Shown: positions 53,211-61,663 of the stretch, in pieces
Position numbering within the stretch: position 1 is the stretch's first letter
How the letters are laid out: the number at the start of each line of letters is the position of its first letter
Assembly: GCA_964624475.1 (NCBI GenBank)
Contig: CAZUYC010000133.1
Location: forward strand, 1-64,000
Source: CAZUYC01 sp964624475
GTDB lineage: Bacteria; Myxococcota_A; UBA9160; SMWR01
Direction: 5' to 3'
Length of the DNA stretch: 64,000 bases
Notes under the pieces: generated by a model
Databases searched by the model: none
The model's input: the letters and a program-made list of their open reading frames with translations, nothing else
Told to the model about the DNA's origin: nothing
Made by a program: the position numbers and the translations under genes

Positions 53211-54814
53211 CGCCGGTCGCCGCGGAGGGCGTCGAGATTGCGCCGCGCCGCAGCGAGGCCCGGGTCGAGCTCGAGAGCGCGCGCGAGGGCGGCCTCCGCC
53301 TCGTCCGGGCGCCCGAGGCGCGCGAGCGCGACAGCGAGGTTGCTCCAGGTGGTGGCCTCCGCCGGCGCGAGCTCCGCGGCTCGCTCGAGGTGCGGCGCGG
53401 CCTCGGCGGCCCGGCCATGGGCGAGCAGTACCGCGCCGAGGCTCGCGTGCGCCACCGCGTAGCGGGGACGCAGGGCGATCGCGGCCTCGTAGTGCGCCAC
53501 CGACGCCTCGAACGCCCCGCGCTCCGCGTACCACTGCCCGAGGCCGACGTGCGGCTGCGCCGCCTCCGCGTCCGTGCGCAGCCACTGGCTGTGGAAGGCG
53601 AGGTCGTCGCTCCAGGCCGGAGCGCGGCCGCGCGAGAGCGCCGCGGCGCCGAGCACGAGCCCGAGCGCTGCGGCCCCGGCGGCGCGGCGCGCCGCCGGCC
53701 CGAAGGCCTGCCCCGACGCGGCGGCCGCGCCGACGCCCGCGATTCCCGCGAGCGCGAGGAGGCCATAGCGCTCCGCGAAGGGCGCCTCCTGCACGAGGAG
53801 GTTCGCGGTCGGAAGGATCGCGAGCAGCGCGAGCCCCGCGAAGAAGAGCGCCGCGCGCCGCGACGGGCCGCGCGAGCGCGCGGCCGCGAGCGCGAGCGCC
53901 AGCGCGGCGAGCAGGGCGAAGAGCAGCCTCGGCGGCGAGAGCCACACCGCGCTGCGCGGCTCGTAGACGAGCTCGGCGAACGGAGCGAAGCTGGTCTGCA
54001 GCGCGTAGAGGACCGCGAGAAGCGGACCCTGCGGAGCCGCGAAGAGGGCGACGCGGAGCCCGCCCTCGCCGCCGAGCACGAGGCCGCGCAGGGCCGCGTA
54101 GGCCGCGACCAGCGCGGCGACCGGAGCCAGGCGCGCAAGCCAGCGCCGGAGGCTCCTCCCGGGAGGATCGTCCGAGACGCCGAGGGCGTCCGCGAGGGCG
54201 AGGATCGCCGGCAGCACCACCGCCTGCTCCTTCGCGAGCAGCGCGAGCGCGAGCGAGGCGAGCGCCAGCGCCCGCCACCCCACGCCCGCGCGCAGCCACG
54301 CGACCAGCGAGGCGAGCGAGAAGACGACCGGGATCAGCGTCTCGCGGCCCGAGGCGATCGGGTAGACGCACTCCGAGGTCACCGGGTGCGCGGCGAAGAG
54401 GGCGGCAGCGGCGAGCGCCGGACCGCGCGCGATCCCGAACGCCGGGTGGCGCAGCAGCGCGAGGAGGAGCAGCGAGGCCGCGAGCGCGAACGCCGCATTC
54501 GCGGCGTGGTACGGCGCCGGATCGTTGCCGTGCAGGCCCTTCTGCCACACCATCGTGACGCGCGAGAGCGGCCGGTAGTACGGAAGGTTGAACCAGTGGC
54601 GCTCGGCGAAGACGCTCGCGAGGTCGGAGGCCGAGCGCGGCGGCGGCTGCTCCACGATCAGGATGCGGTCGTCGTAGACGAAGCCGTGCTCGAGGGCCGG
54701 CGCGTAGACGACCCCGACCAGGAGCGCGAGCGCGAAGGAAGGGGCGGCCGCCGCCAGGCGCCGGGCCGGGCGCCGCTGCGCGGCTCGCTGCGACGCCCTC
54801 CCCTCCGCGGCCAC
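53207..54814 (-). CDS. Multi-pass membrane protein with C-terminal TPR repeats (TMTC-like)
   Basis: About 535 residues from GTG 54814; earlier starts have less typical codons. About ten membrane helices follow the first periplasmic loop motif ALEHGFVYDDRILIVEQ, whose Asp-Asp pair and following HWFNLPYYRPLSRVTM are typical of TMTC/PMT-type GT-C glycosyltransferases. The C-terminus has about three TPR units (ALRPRYAVAHASLGAVLLAHG, ATTWSNLAVALARLGRPDEAEAALARALELDP). Probably glycosylates an exported molecule from a lipid-linked sugar; divergent from a GT39-like gene. Confidence 0.75.
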   Translation of the reverse strand: MAAEGRASQRAAQRRPARRLAAAAPSFALALLVGVVYAPALEHGFVYDDRILIVEQPPPRSASDLASVFAERHWFNLPYYRPLSRVTMVWQKGLHGNDPAPYHAANAAFALAASLLLLALLRHPAFGIARGPALAAAALFAAHPVTSECVYPIASGRETLIPVVFSLASLVAWLRAGVGWRALALASLALALLAKEQAVVLPAILALADALGVSDDPPGRSLRRWLARLAPVAALVAAYAALRGLVLGGEGGLRVALFAAPQGPLLAVLYALQTSFAPFAELVYEPRSAVWLSPPRLLFALLAALALALAAARSRGPSRRAALFFAGLALLAILPTANLLVQEAPFAERYGLLALAGIAGVGAAAASGQAFGPAARRAAGAAALGLVLGAAALSRGRAPAWSDDLAFHSQWLRTDAEAAQPHVGLGQWYAERGAFEASVAHYEAAIALRPRYAVAHASLGAVLLAHGRAAEAAPHLERAAELAPAEATTWSNLAVALARLGRPDEAEAALARALELDPGLAAARRNLDALRGDRR

Positions 54815-54923
54815 GGCGGCATGAGATCCCCGCGGCCGCGCTCCGTCAAGGGACGTGCGGCCGGAGGCTCGCGTTGAGACGCGGGCTCGCCCCCGTCGGC
54901 GCAGGCGCCGGACCGCGCCGTCC

Positions 54924-56321
54924 GTGAGCGCGTCGGCGAGCGCGAGGCGGAGCGCCGGCCGGAGCGCCTTCGCGGCCGGGCTGCTCTTCGCGACGCTGCT
55001 CGGCGGCGCGCTCCGCCTCGCGATCGCCGAGCGCACGCATCCGGTCCGCCTGGTCGGGGACGAGGTCTACTACGCGCAGGTGGCGGCGCATCTGGCCTCG
55101 GGGCGGGGGCACCTCTACGTCGGAGGTCTCGAGGGCGAGGCGCGCGCATGGCGCCCGCCGGCCCACCCCTTCACCCTCTCGCGGCTCCTCGACCCCGAGC
55201 GGGCGCGCCGGGCCGACGCGGCGAGCGATCCCGCGCAGCTGCTCGCGCTCGTGCGGCTCCAGGTCGTGGTCGGCACGCTGCTGGTGGCGGCGACCGGGCT
55301 GCTCGGCGCCGGGCTCTTCGACGCGCGCACCGGCCTGCTGGCCGCCGCGCTCGCGGCCGTGTACCCCGCGCTCGTGGCGCAGAGCCACATGCTCTGGTCG
55401 GAGGGTCTCTTCTCGCTCGTGATGACGCTCTCGCTCGCGGCCGCGGTGCGCGCCGAGCGCGGGAGCCTCGGCTTTGCGGCCGCGGCGGGGATCGGCTTCG
55501 GCGCGGGAGCGCTCGCCCGCGAGCTCGCGCTCGGGGTCGGCGCGGCCTGCGCGGTCTGGTGGGTCGCGCGGGCGCCCGGCGGCGCCCGCCGCGCGGCCGC
55601 CGCGCGCGGCGCGCTCGCCCTGGCGCTCGCCGCCCTCGTCGTCGCGCCGTGGACGCTGCGCAACGCGCAGGTCCTCGGGCGCTTCGTCCCGGTCTCGACG
55701 GTCGGCTGGTTCGCGCTCGCCGAGGGCAACTCGCTCGAGCACCCCGAGTGGCTGCGGCCGGACGGGCCGGAGCAGCGCCGCTTCCACGCCGGCTACTTCA
55801 CGCGGCGCGACGAGGTGGCGCGCCTCGACTTCGCGCGCGCCTTTGCCCTCGCTCGCATCCGCGCCGAGCAGCCGACCTGGGCCCTGCGCAAGGCCGTGCG
55901 CAACCTCGCCCTCCTGCTCGGCCCCGACGAGGTGCTGCGCACCAAGGTGCGCCGCGGCGCGTACGGCGACGCGGCGCCGCGCGAGATCCGGGCGCTCCTC
56001 GCCGCGACGGTGCCGGCGTGGATCGCCCTCTACGCCGCGGCCGTGGTCGGGATCGCCGCCGCGCGCGAGGGCGGCCGGCGCCAGCTCGCGCTGCTCGTGC
56101 TCGGCGCGGTCGCCGCGGTCCACGTGGCGGCGAACGCCACCCCGCGCTTCCGGCTCCCCTGGCTCCCCTGGCTCGCGGTCTACGCGAGCCACGCGGCGCT
56201 CGCGGGCCGCGCGCTCCCCGGACGGCTCGACCGCGCCGGCGCGCTCGGCGCCGCCGCCGCGCTCGTCTTCTTCTTCGCCGTCTGCATCCCCTACTTCGCC
56301 CACTACGGCGGGCGCCCGTAG
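54924..56321 (+). CDS. GT39-like membrane glycosyltransferase (ArnT/PMT superfamily)
   Basis: About 465 residues from GTG 54924; an Arg-rich stretch upstream to 54855 has non-coding composition. The first helix is followed by RLVGDEVYYAQVAAHL, the D-E motif of GT-C enzymes in the first periplasmic loop. About 10 helices follow, with PGGAR and PRFRLPWLPWLAVYASHAAL near the C-terminus. It would transfer a sugar from a polyprenyl-phosphate donor in the periplasm. Paired divergently with the TMTC-like gene, so the two may act on the same product. Confidence 0.75.
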   Translation: MSASASARRSAGRSAFAAGLLFATLLGGALRLAIAERTHPVRLVGDEVYYAQVAAHLASGRGHLYVGGLEGEARAWRPPAHPFTLSRLLDPERARRADAASDPAQLLALVRLQVVVGTLLVAATGLLGAGLFDARTGLLAAALAAVYPALVAQSHMLWSEGLFSLVMTLSLAAAVRAERGSLGFAAAAGIGFGAGALARELALGVGAACAVWWVARAPGGARRAAAARGALALALAALVVAPWTLRNAQVLGRFVPVSTVGWFALAEGNSLEHPEWLRPDGPEQRRFHAGYFTRRDEVARLDFARAFALARIRAEQPTWALRKAVRNLALLLGPDEVLRTKVRRGAYGDAAPREIRALLAATVPAWIALYAAAVVGIAAAREGGRRQLALLVLGAVAAVHVAANATPRFRLPWLPWLAVYASHAALAGRALPGRLDRAGALGAAAALVFFFAVCIPYFAHYGGRP

Positions 56322-56531
56322 GGGAGGCCTCGGAGCCTCCCACGCCATCCTCCACCCGACGGGCCCTTCCGCACACCCGGAAAGTTCACCTCTCCCGGTT
56401 CGTTGACCGCTCCTCCCTGCTGCGCTATCGCCCGACCTGGGGCGTGCGCGAGCGCCGCGCGCGACACGCCGGGGCGGGCTCGGGGGGGGTCTGCCTGGCC
56501 TGCTGCGGCGCCCATCGGGGGGTGGGGCGCT

Positions 56532-57263
56532 ATGTCACGTGTGTTCTCGGAGTTTCCGGAGATCCCGGATCGGGACGAAGCCAGGCCAGAGCAGTCGGAG
56601 CTCGGCTTGCCGGCGGGTCGTCCCGCGCGGGCCTCGGGCGCCGCGCCGGTGGTGGGAGAGCCGGCCCGCGCCGAGTTCTTCCGCGCACAGCGCCGTCCGG
56701 TGCTGCCGCTGCTCGGGCTCGTCGGTGCCGTGGCGACGTTGGCCGTGTTCTTCTGGCTGGGCCGGGAGGACGCGGTCCCGACCCCGGCGGCCCTGGGGGG
56801 CGATCTCGCGCCCGTCGCCGCCGCGCCGGGCCTGGAGCCTCCCTCGCCCTCTGCCGGGAGCAGCCTGGAGACGCCGCCGGGCCCGGGCTCGCTCGCGGCG
56901 GACGCTGCGCCGCAGCCGATCCCGATGCCGGAGGTCCCGTCGGTGCTCGACGGGTTCGGCGCGGCGCCTCCTCCTGAGGCGGCCCCCGTCGAGGCGGCGC
57001 CGGCCCCGGGCGGCTTCGCGGTGCAACTCCTGGCGGCCCGCTCGGAGGGGGACGTCGGCGCGTCCTGGGAGCGACTGCGGGGCAGCTACCCCGATCTCCT
57101 GGCCTCGCTCACGCCCCGCGTGACGCGGACGAGCCGCCCGGAGGGCGACACTTTCTACCGGCTGCGCGCCGGCCCCTTGCGCGACCGCGCGTCGGCCGAC
57201 GCGCTCTGCCGGGCGCTCTCGGCGCGCCAGCAGTCCTGCTTCGTGGTCTCGCCCGGGTCGTAG
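56532..57263 (+). CDS. SPOR-domain membrane protein
   Basis: 243 residues from ATG 56532. Cytoplasmic N-terminus, one helix (PVLPLLGLVGAVATLAVFFWLG, about 56-77), a Pro/Ala-rich periplasmic linker, and a C-terminal SPOR domain (GGFAVQLLAARSEGDVGASWERLRG…FYRLRAGPLRDRASADALCRAL). SPOR domains bind stripped peptidoglycan at the division site or pole. A repeat cluster begins seven bases after the stop. Confidence 0.85.
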   Translation: MSRVFSEFPEIPDRDEARPEQSELGLPAGRPARASGAAPVVGEPARAEFFRAQRRPVLPLLGLVGAVATLAVFFWLGREDAVPTPAALGGDLAPVAAAPGLEPPSPSAGSSLETPPGPGSLAADAAPQPIPMPEVPSVLDGFGAAPPPEAAPVEAAPAPGGFAVQLLAARSEGDVGASWERLRGSYPDLLASLTPRVTRTSRPEGDTFYRLRAGPLRDRASADALCRALSARQQSCFVVSPGS

Positions 57264-57269
57264 CCCGTT

Positions 57270-57424
57270 CCGCTTCGCTCGCCTGCGGCTCGCTGCGCGC
57301 TGCGCTTGCGCTCGTCCTAGTCCGTGGAGCTTCGCTCGCCTTCGGCTCGCTGCGCGCTGCGCTTGCGCTCGTCCTAGTCCGTGGAGCTTCGCTCGCCTTC
57401 GGCTCGCTGCGCGCTTCGCTTGCG
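57270..57424 (+). repeat. Two to three tandem GC-rich repeats
   Basis: Units of about 57 bases, each with TTCGCTCGCC..CGGCTCGCTGCGCG followed by CTGCGCTTGCGCTCGTCCTAGTCCGTGGAG, repeated two to three times directly after the SPOR gene stop, in the same direction as that gene. The downstream side is the 3' end of the converging flippase gene. Confidence 0.88.
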
Positions 57425-57485
57425 CTCGCTGCTAGGGGGCCGACTCGAGGGCGGCCTCCTAGGCCGAAGTTCCAGGAACTTCGGC

Positions 57486-59054
57486 CTAGCGCGAGGTCGC
57501 CGATCCGCCGCGCGCCGCGGGGCCCGCGCTCCGCTCGAGGCGCGCGCGCACGCGACCCAGCGCGTGGGCGAACGCGCGCTTCTCCTGCGGGCCGACGCTC
57601 CACCACCAGCACAAGGGCGCGGCGACGAGCGCGTAGGCGGCGACAACGGCGAGGATGCGCGGCCAGCCTTCGGGAAGCCAGGCGTGGACGCCGAGCGCCG
57701 CGAGCGTCCCGGGGATCGCCGGCGCCGCGGTCGGGACGAGCGTCTCGCGCCACCAGCGCGACGCCGAGAGCCCGACGCGCACCGCGCCCACGCCGAGCGT
57801 CACGGCGAGGTAGACGAGCGTCGCGCCCACGCAGGTCCACGGCAGCGCCATGGGCCCCATGCCGAAGACGAAGAACCAGAGGGCCGAGACGGAGATCGAC
57901 GCGATCCACACGCCGAGCGTGAGCAGCCCGTAGCCGCGCACCGAGCCCTGGGCGAAGATTGCCTGGTCGACGCCCGTCGCGAGCACCTGGATCGTCAACC
58001 ACAGGAGGGTCACGCGCGTGAAGGCCGCGGAGCCCGCCGGCACCTCCCGCAGCCAGAGGTCCAGGATCCCCTCCATCTCGATCCAGAGCGGCACGACCAT
58101 GAAGAGCGAGCCCACCGACGAGTACTTGCTCGTCATGAACGCGAGATCCTGCACGTAGCCGCGCTGTCCGCGCGCCTCCTTGGTCGTCATCGCGGGGTGC
58201 ACCACGCGCGGCAGCACCTTCGTGAAGTGCGAGTGGTACCCGCGCAGGCGCATCGCGATCCCGTACGCCGCGGTCACGACCGGCGAGAACGCCATCCCGA
58301 TCAGGATCACCGCCGCCTGGCCGTGCAGGGGAACACCCACCCGGATCAGCGTCGTCCAGCCGGTGAAGGAGGCGAGCCGCCGCACCTCGGAGAGGCGGAT
58401 CGCCGACGGGCGGATCCGGATCTCCGGGAAGCGGATGCCGCCGATGACGGCGGTGCCGAGGGCGCGCAGCACGGTGGCGGCGAGGAGCGCGGCCGCGTAC
58501 ACCACCAGCGGATCGCCCTCCACCACGAGGATCAGGCCCACGCAGGCGAGGTTCAGGAGCGAGCGGATCACCTCGCCCGCGGCGACCTGTCCCATCGCCT
58601 GGCGCGCCTCGATCGCGCCGCGGAACGGCGCGGAGAGCGTCGTCACGACCAGGGTCGCGATCGTGAGGTAGAAGACCGCGGCGGCCGCCTGCTCCCGACC
58701 CTCCGGGATCGTGAGCCCCGCGAGCAGCGGGCGCGCGACGAGCAGGCCGGCCAACAGGAGCACGAGGCCCATCCCCGCGAAGAGCACGAGGGTGGCGTTG
58801 AAGACCTCGCTCGCCCGTCGCGCGTCGCCCCCCCCGAGCTCGTAGGCCATGTTGCGGATCGCACCGGCGTTGAGCGCCGGCGTCAGCTGCAGGAGCAGCG
58901 CCCCGCCCGCTCCGAGCGCGGCCAGGAGGCCAAAGTCCGACGCGCCGAGCAGGTCGAGCAGGAGCCGCGTGACGTAGAGGCCGATCCCGAAGGTGAGGAC
59001 CATCCGGCTCAGCAGGGTGACCGCGTTCGCGACCAGGCGGATCGACTGGCGCAA
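57486..59054 (-). CDS. Polysaccharide flippase (MATE/MVF-fold Wzx-like)
   Basis: 522 residues from TTG 59054. About 12-14 membrane helices; begins LVANAVTLLSRMVLTFGIGLYVTRLLLDLLGASDFGLLAALG like oligosaccharide flippases (Wzx/RfbX). It probably moves a lipid-linked glycan across the inner membrane. The operon that starts at 59216 is divergent, with about 160 bases between; a link to surface-polymer synthesis is plausible. Confidence 0.82.
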   Translation of the reverse strand: MRQSIRLVANAVTLLSRMVLTFGIGLYVTRLLLDLLGASDFGLLAALGAGGALLLQLTPALNAGAIRNMAYELGGGDARRASEVFNATLVLFAGMGLVLLLAGLLVARPLLAGLTIPEGREQAAAAVFYLTIATLVVTTLSAPFRGAIEARQAMGQVAAGEVIRSLLNLACVGLILVVEGDPLVVYAAALLAATVLRALGTAVIGGIRFPEIRIRPSAIRLSEVRRLASFTGWTTLIRVGVPLHGQAAVILIGMAFSPVVTAAYGIAMRLRGYHSHFTKVLPRVVHPAMTTKEARGQRGYVQDLAFMTSKYSSVGSLFMVVPLWIEMEGILDLWLREVPAGSAAFTRVTLLWLTIQVLATGVDQAIFAQGSVRGYGLLTLGVWIASISVSALWFFVFGMGPMALPWTCVGATLVYLAVTLGVGAVRVGLSASRWWRETLVPTAAPAIPGTLAALGVHAWLPEGWPRILAVVAAYALVAAPLCWWWSVGPQEKRAFAHALGRVRARLERSAGPAARGGSATSR

Positions 59055-59215
59055 TGCCTTCTCCCACGACCCGGAGCTGCAGCCCGGCTGGAATCCCGGC
59101 GGCGGTACGCGACAGGCGACACCGCCGGCATCGGCCCGCCCATTCGACTAAGGGTGCGACCCCTGCGCTGCCGATGCGGATGGCCGGACCCATGACTTGA
59201 GAGGCGAGGACCCCA

Positions 59216-60226
59216 TTGGACCCGGGAACCCAGGCGAGCCGTGCGGCGACGGATCCGTGGTGGCTGCGGCGTCCCTCGGCCCGGGAGGCGCTCGCCACCA
59301 CGGCGCTCTGCGTCGCCCTCGCGGCGGCCGGCGGATGGATCGCCGCGCAGGCAAGTCCGCTCGTCGTGCGAAACCTCCTCCCGACGCCCGCGCCGGGCGC
59401 GCGGGAGGTCTACCTGGCGACGCTGATCGACGAACCGCAGCGCGTCGCCTTCACGAGCCAGCGCTCGCGCACGACGGTGCACCGCGGCGAGAGCTCCCTG
59501 GCAGGGAACCGCTACTGGATCCACCGCTACGGCGACCCGGCGCGGCCGGAGCTCCCCGACCGCATCCTGCTCACGAGCCGCAGCCGCGGCGCGCGCCTCT
59601 TCGTGCCGGTCGGCGCCCTCGACCTCGAGAGCGCCCTCGTCTCCCCGGTCGGAGTCGAGCCCGCCGAGAAGGGTGGCGGGGGCGCCGTGCCGAGCGAGCT
59701 CGTGCACCTCTACCAGGATCGGCTCTTCGCCGGCACCTACCTGGAGCTCCGCTTCCCCGACCGCGAGCGCGACGAGAAGGGCGAGCCGAGGCGCTTCGAC
59801 CTCGTCGCCGTGCGCGGGAACCGCCTGCGCACCGCGGACTTCCTGCTCGCGCCGAACCCCCGCTACTACCGCGACGCGCTGATCGAGGGCGGCATGCCGC
59901 AGGGCGACTTTCGCGTGAGCGAGCCCGCGAGCGGCCCCGAGCTCGTCTTCGCCTTCTACGAGGACCTGGCGCGCCCGGCGGAGTCGCTCGAGGTCCCGAT
60001 CTCGATCTTCGACGAGCTCGGCCTCGCCTGGGGCGAGGTCGTGCCGACCCTCGTCGACGACCGCTGGCGCCTCGAGGAGCTGCCGCGCTACGCGACGGCG
60101 CCCGCCACCCCGGATTTGCGCGCGGCGACCGCGCGCATGGTCGCGCTCCACCTCGCCGCGCGCGTGGAAGCCCGCCCCGAGCGCGAGCGGCTCGCCCGCG
60201 ACGTCGGCGCGTGGGTCGCGAGGTAG
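59216..60226 (+). CDS. Anchored exported protein of the VTC/CotH operon, function unknown
   Basis: 336 residues from TTG 59216, with GAGG six bases upstream. One N-terminal helix (ALATTALCVALAAAGGWIAAQAS, ~24-46) anchors or exports it. The periplasmic part contains many beta segments (RFDLVAVRGNRLRTADFLL, LVFAFYEDLARPAESLEVPI) with no family I recognise. It is the first gene of the operon; the VTC gene follows after 4 bases. Confidence 0.65.
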   Translation: MDPGTQASRAATDPWWLRRPSAREALATTALCVALAAAGGWIAAQASPLVVRNLLPTPAPGAREVYLATLIDEPQRVAFTSQRSRTTVHRGESSLAGNRYWIHRYGDPARPELPDRILLTSRSRGARLFVPVGALDLESALVSPVGVEPAEKGGGGAVPSELVHLYQDRLFAGTYLELRFPDRERDEKGEPRRFDLVAVRGNRLRTADFLLAPNPRYYRDALIEGGMPQGDFRVSEPASGPELVFAFYEDLARPAESLEVPISIFDELGLAWGEVVPTLVDDRWRLEELPRYATAPATPDLRAATARMVALHLAARVEARPERERLARDVGAWVAR

Positions 60227-60230
60227 CGCC

Positions 60231-60944
60231 ATGGCGGGGCGCTTCGAGCTCAAGTACCTCGTCGATTCCCGGGTGCAGGTGGCGCTCTGCCGGCTCATGC
60301 GCGCGCGCCTGCTGCGCGGGGAGCACGCCATGGAGGACGGCACCTACCACGTCCTCTCCCAGTACTACGACGGCCCCGGCCTCCCCTTCTACTTCGACAA
60401 GGTGGCCGGCCTCGAGGACCGCGTGAAGGTGCGCCTGCGCACCTACGGCATGGCGTTCGGCCCCGGCGCGCCCTGGTTCCTCGAGCTCAAGCGCAAGCAG
60501 AACGCCGCGATCTCGAAGCTCCGCCTGCGGATCGAGCCCGGCCGGATCGACCCCTCGGACCCGGGGTCCTGGGACGCGATCGACGACGAGCGCATCGGGG
60601 CCTTCCTGGCCGCGCGCGACCTCATGCACCTCGAGCCCACGGCGCAGGTCTGGTACCAGCGCGAGGCGCTCGCGTCGGCCGACGACGGGCTCCGCGTCAC
60701 CCTGGATACCACGATCCGCGCGCTCTACCCGGGCGAGCGCATGGAGCGCCGCATGCTCTACGACGCGGAGCGCGCCGCGATCCCGGACCGCTATGCGGTG
60801 GTCGAGGTCAAGGCGGCGCAGACCTTTCCCCACTGGCTCACCGAGCTGATCCAGCGGGCCTCGCTGGTTCCCGAATCCATCTCCAAGTACGTCCACGCGA
60901 TCAACGCGCTCGGACTCAGCCGAAAGGTACTGGCCACATGCTAG
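60231..60944 (+). CDS. VTC-domain (polyphosphate-polymerase-like) protein
   Basis: 237 residues from ATG 60231. A triphosphate-tunnel fold of the VTC type: ELKY at 6-9, RVKVRLR at 64-70, LELKRKQ at 84-90, LRVTLDTTIRA near 154-164 and VVEVKAA near the C-terminus; these Glu/Lys/Arg/Asp positions build the tunnel. Yeast Vtc4 makes polyphosphate from ATP; the bacterial members next to DUF4956 and CotH have no assigned function. No membrane helix, so it would be on the cytoplasmic face. Overlaps the next gene by 7 bases. Confidence 0.85.
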   Translation: MAGRFELKYLVDSRVQVALCRLMRARLLRGEHAMEDGTYHVLSQYYDGPGLPFYFDKVAGLEDRVKVRLRTYGMAFGPGAPWFLELKRKQNAAISKLRLRIEPGRIDPSDPGSWDAIDDERIGAFLAARDLMHLEPTAQVWYQREALASADDGLRVTLDTTIRALYPGERMERRMLYDAERAAIPDRYAVVEVKAAQTFPHWLTELIQRASLVPESISKYVHAINALGLSRKVLATC

Positions 60945-61663
60945 AACAAGACGCCGCGACGTCCGGGGACTTCGTCCTCGACCGCTTCTTCAACATGACC
61001 GAGGTCGGCGCGTTCCACATCGTCGACCTCTTCGCCGGGCTCGTGCTCGCCACGCTGCTCACCCTCGGCCTGGTGCAGACCTACCGGGCGACCCACCGCG
61101 GGGCCACCTACTCCGTGGCCTTCCTCCAGGCGCTCTTCATCCTCGCCGTGTGCACGACGGTGATCATGATCGTGATCGGGAGCAACATCGCGCGGGCCTT
61201 CAGCCTCGTCGGCGCGCTCTCGATCGTGCGCTTCCGCACGGCGATCAAGGACCCGCGCGACGTGGGCTTCGTCTTCGCCGCGCTGGCGGTCGGCATGGCC
61301 TCCGGCACCGGCTTCTACGCCGCCGCCGTGGTCTTCACCGCGTTCCTCTGCATCCTGATGCTCGTGCTCGCGCGCCTGAACGTCGGCGCGGCGAGCTCCA
61401 CCGACGCCCTGATCCGCGTGACCTTCGCCTCCCGCGGCGGCGACGCGGCGGTGGCGTCGGTGGAGGCGGCGCTGCGCGCCGCGGACGCGAGCCCGGTGCT
61501 CGTGAACCGGCTGCACGAGCGGGAGAGCGGGCAGCAGACGCTCGCATGGCGGGTGCGCACGGGAGAGTCCGCCGAGCAGGGGCGCCTCCAGCAGGCGTTG
61601 CAGGCCATCGAGGGCGTCGCCGCCGTGGGCCTCTACGTGATGGACGACTTCCACGTCCTATGA
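60938..61663 (+). CDS. DUF4956 membrane protein
   Basis: 241 residues from ATG 60938. Three to four N-terminal helices (IVDLFAGLVLATLLTLGLV, VAFLQALFILAVCTTVIMIVIG, VGFVFAALAVGMASGTGFYAAAVVFTAFLCILMLVLA), the conserved SLVGALSIVRFRTAIKDPRD, and a C-terminal soluble domain (TLAWRVRTGESAEQGRLQQAL). This family is nearly always beside VTC-domain genes; it could be the exit channel for what the VTC protein makes, which is an inference. Stop overlaps the CotH start (ATGA). Confidence 0.85.
   Translation: MLEQDAATSGDFVLDRFFNMTEVGAFHIVDLFAGLVLATLLTLGLVQTYRATHRGATYSVAFLQALFILAVCTTVIMIVIGSNIARAFSLVGALSIVRFRTAIKDPRDVGFVFAALAVGMASGTGFYAAAVVFTAFLCILMLVLARLNVGAASSTDALIRVTFASRGGDAAVASVEAALRAADASPVLVNRLHERESGQQTLAWRVRTGESAEQGRLQQALQAIEGVAAVGLYVMDDFHVL

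Noticed and set aside
57264..57485. Small genes in the repeat region after the SPOR gene
   Set aside because: Open frames there are the translated repeats; none has a ribosome site or conserved sequence.
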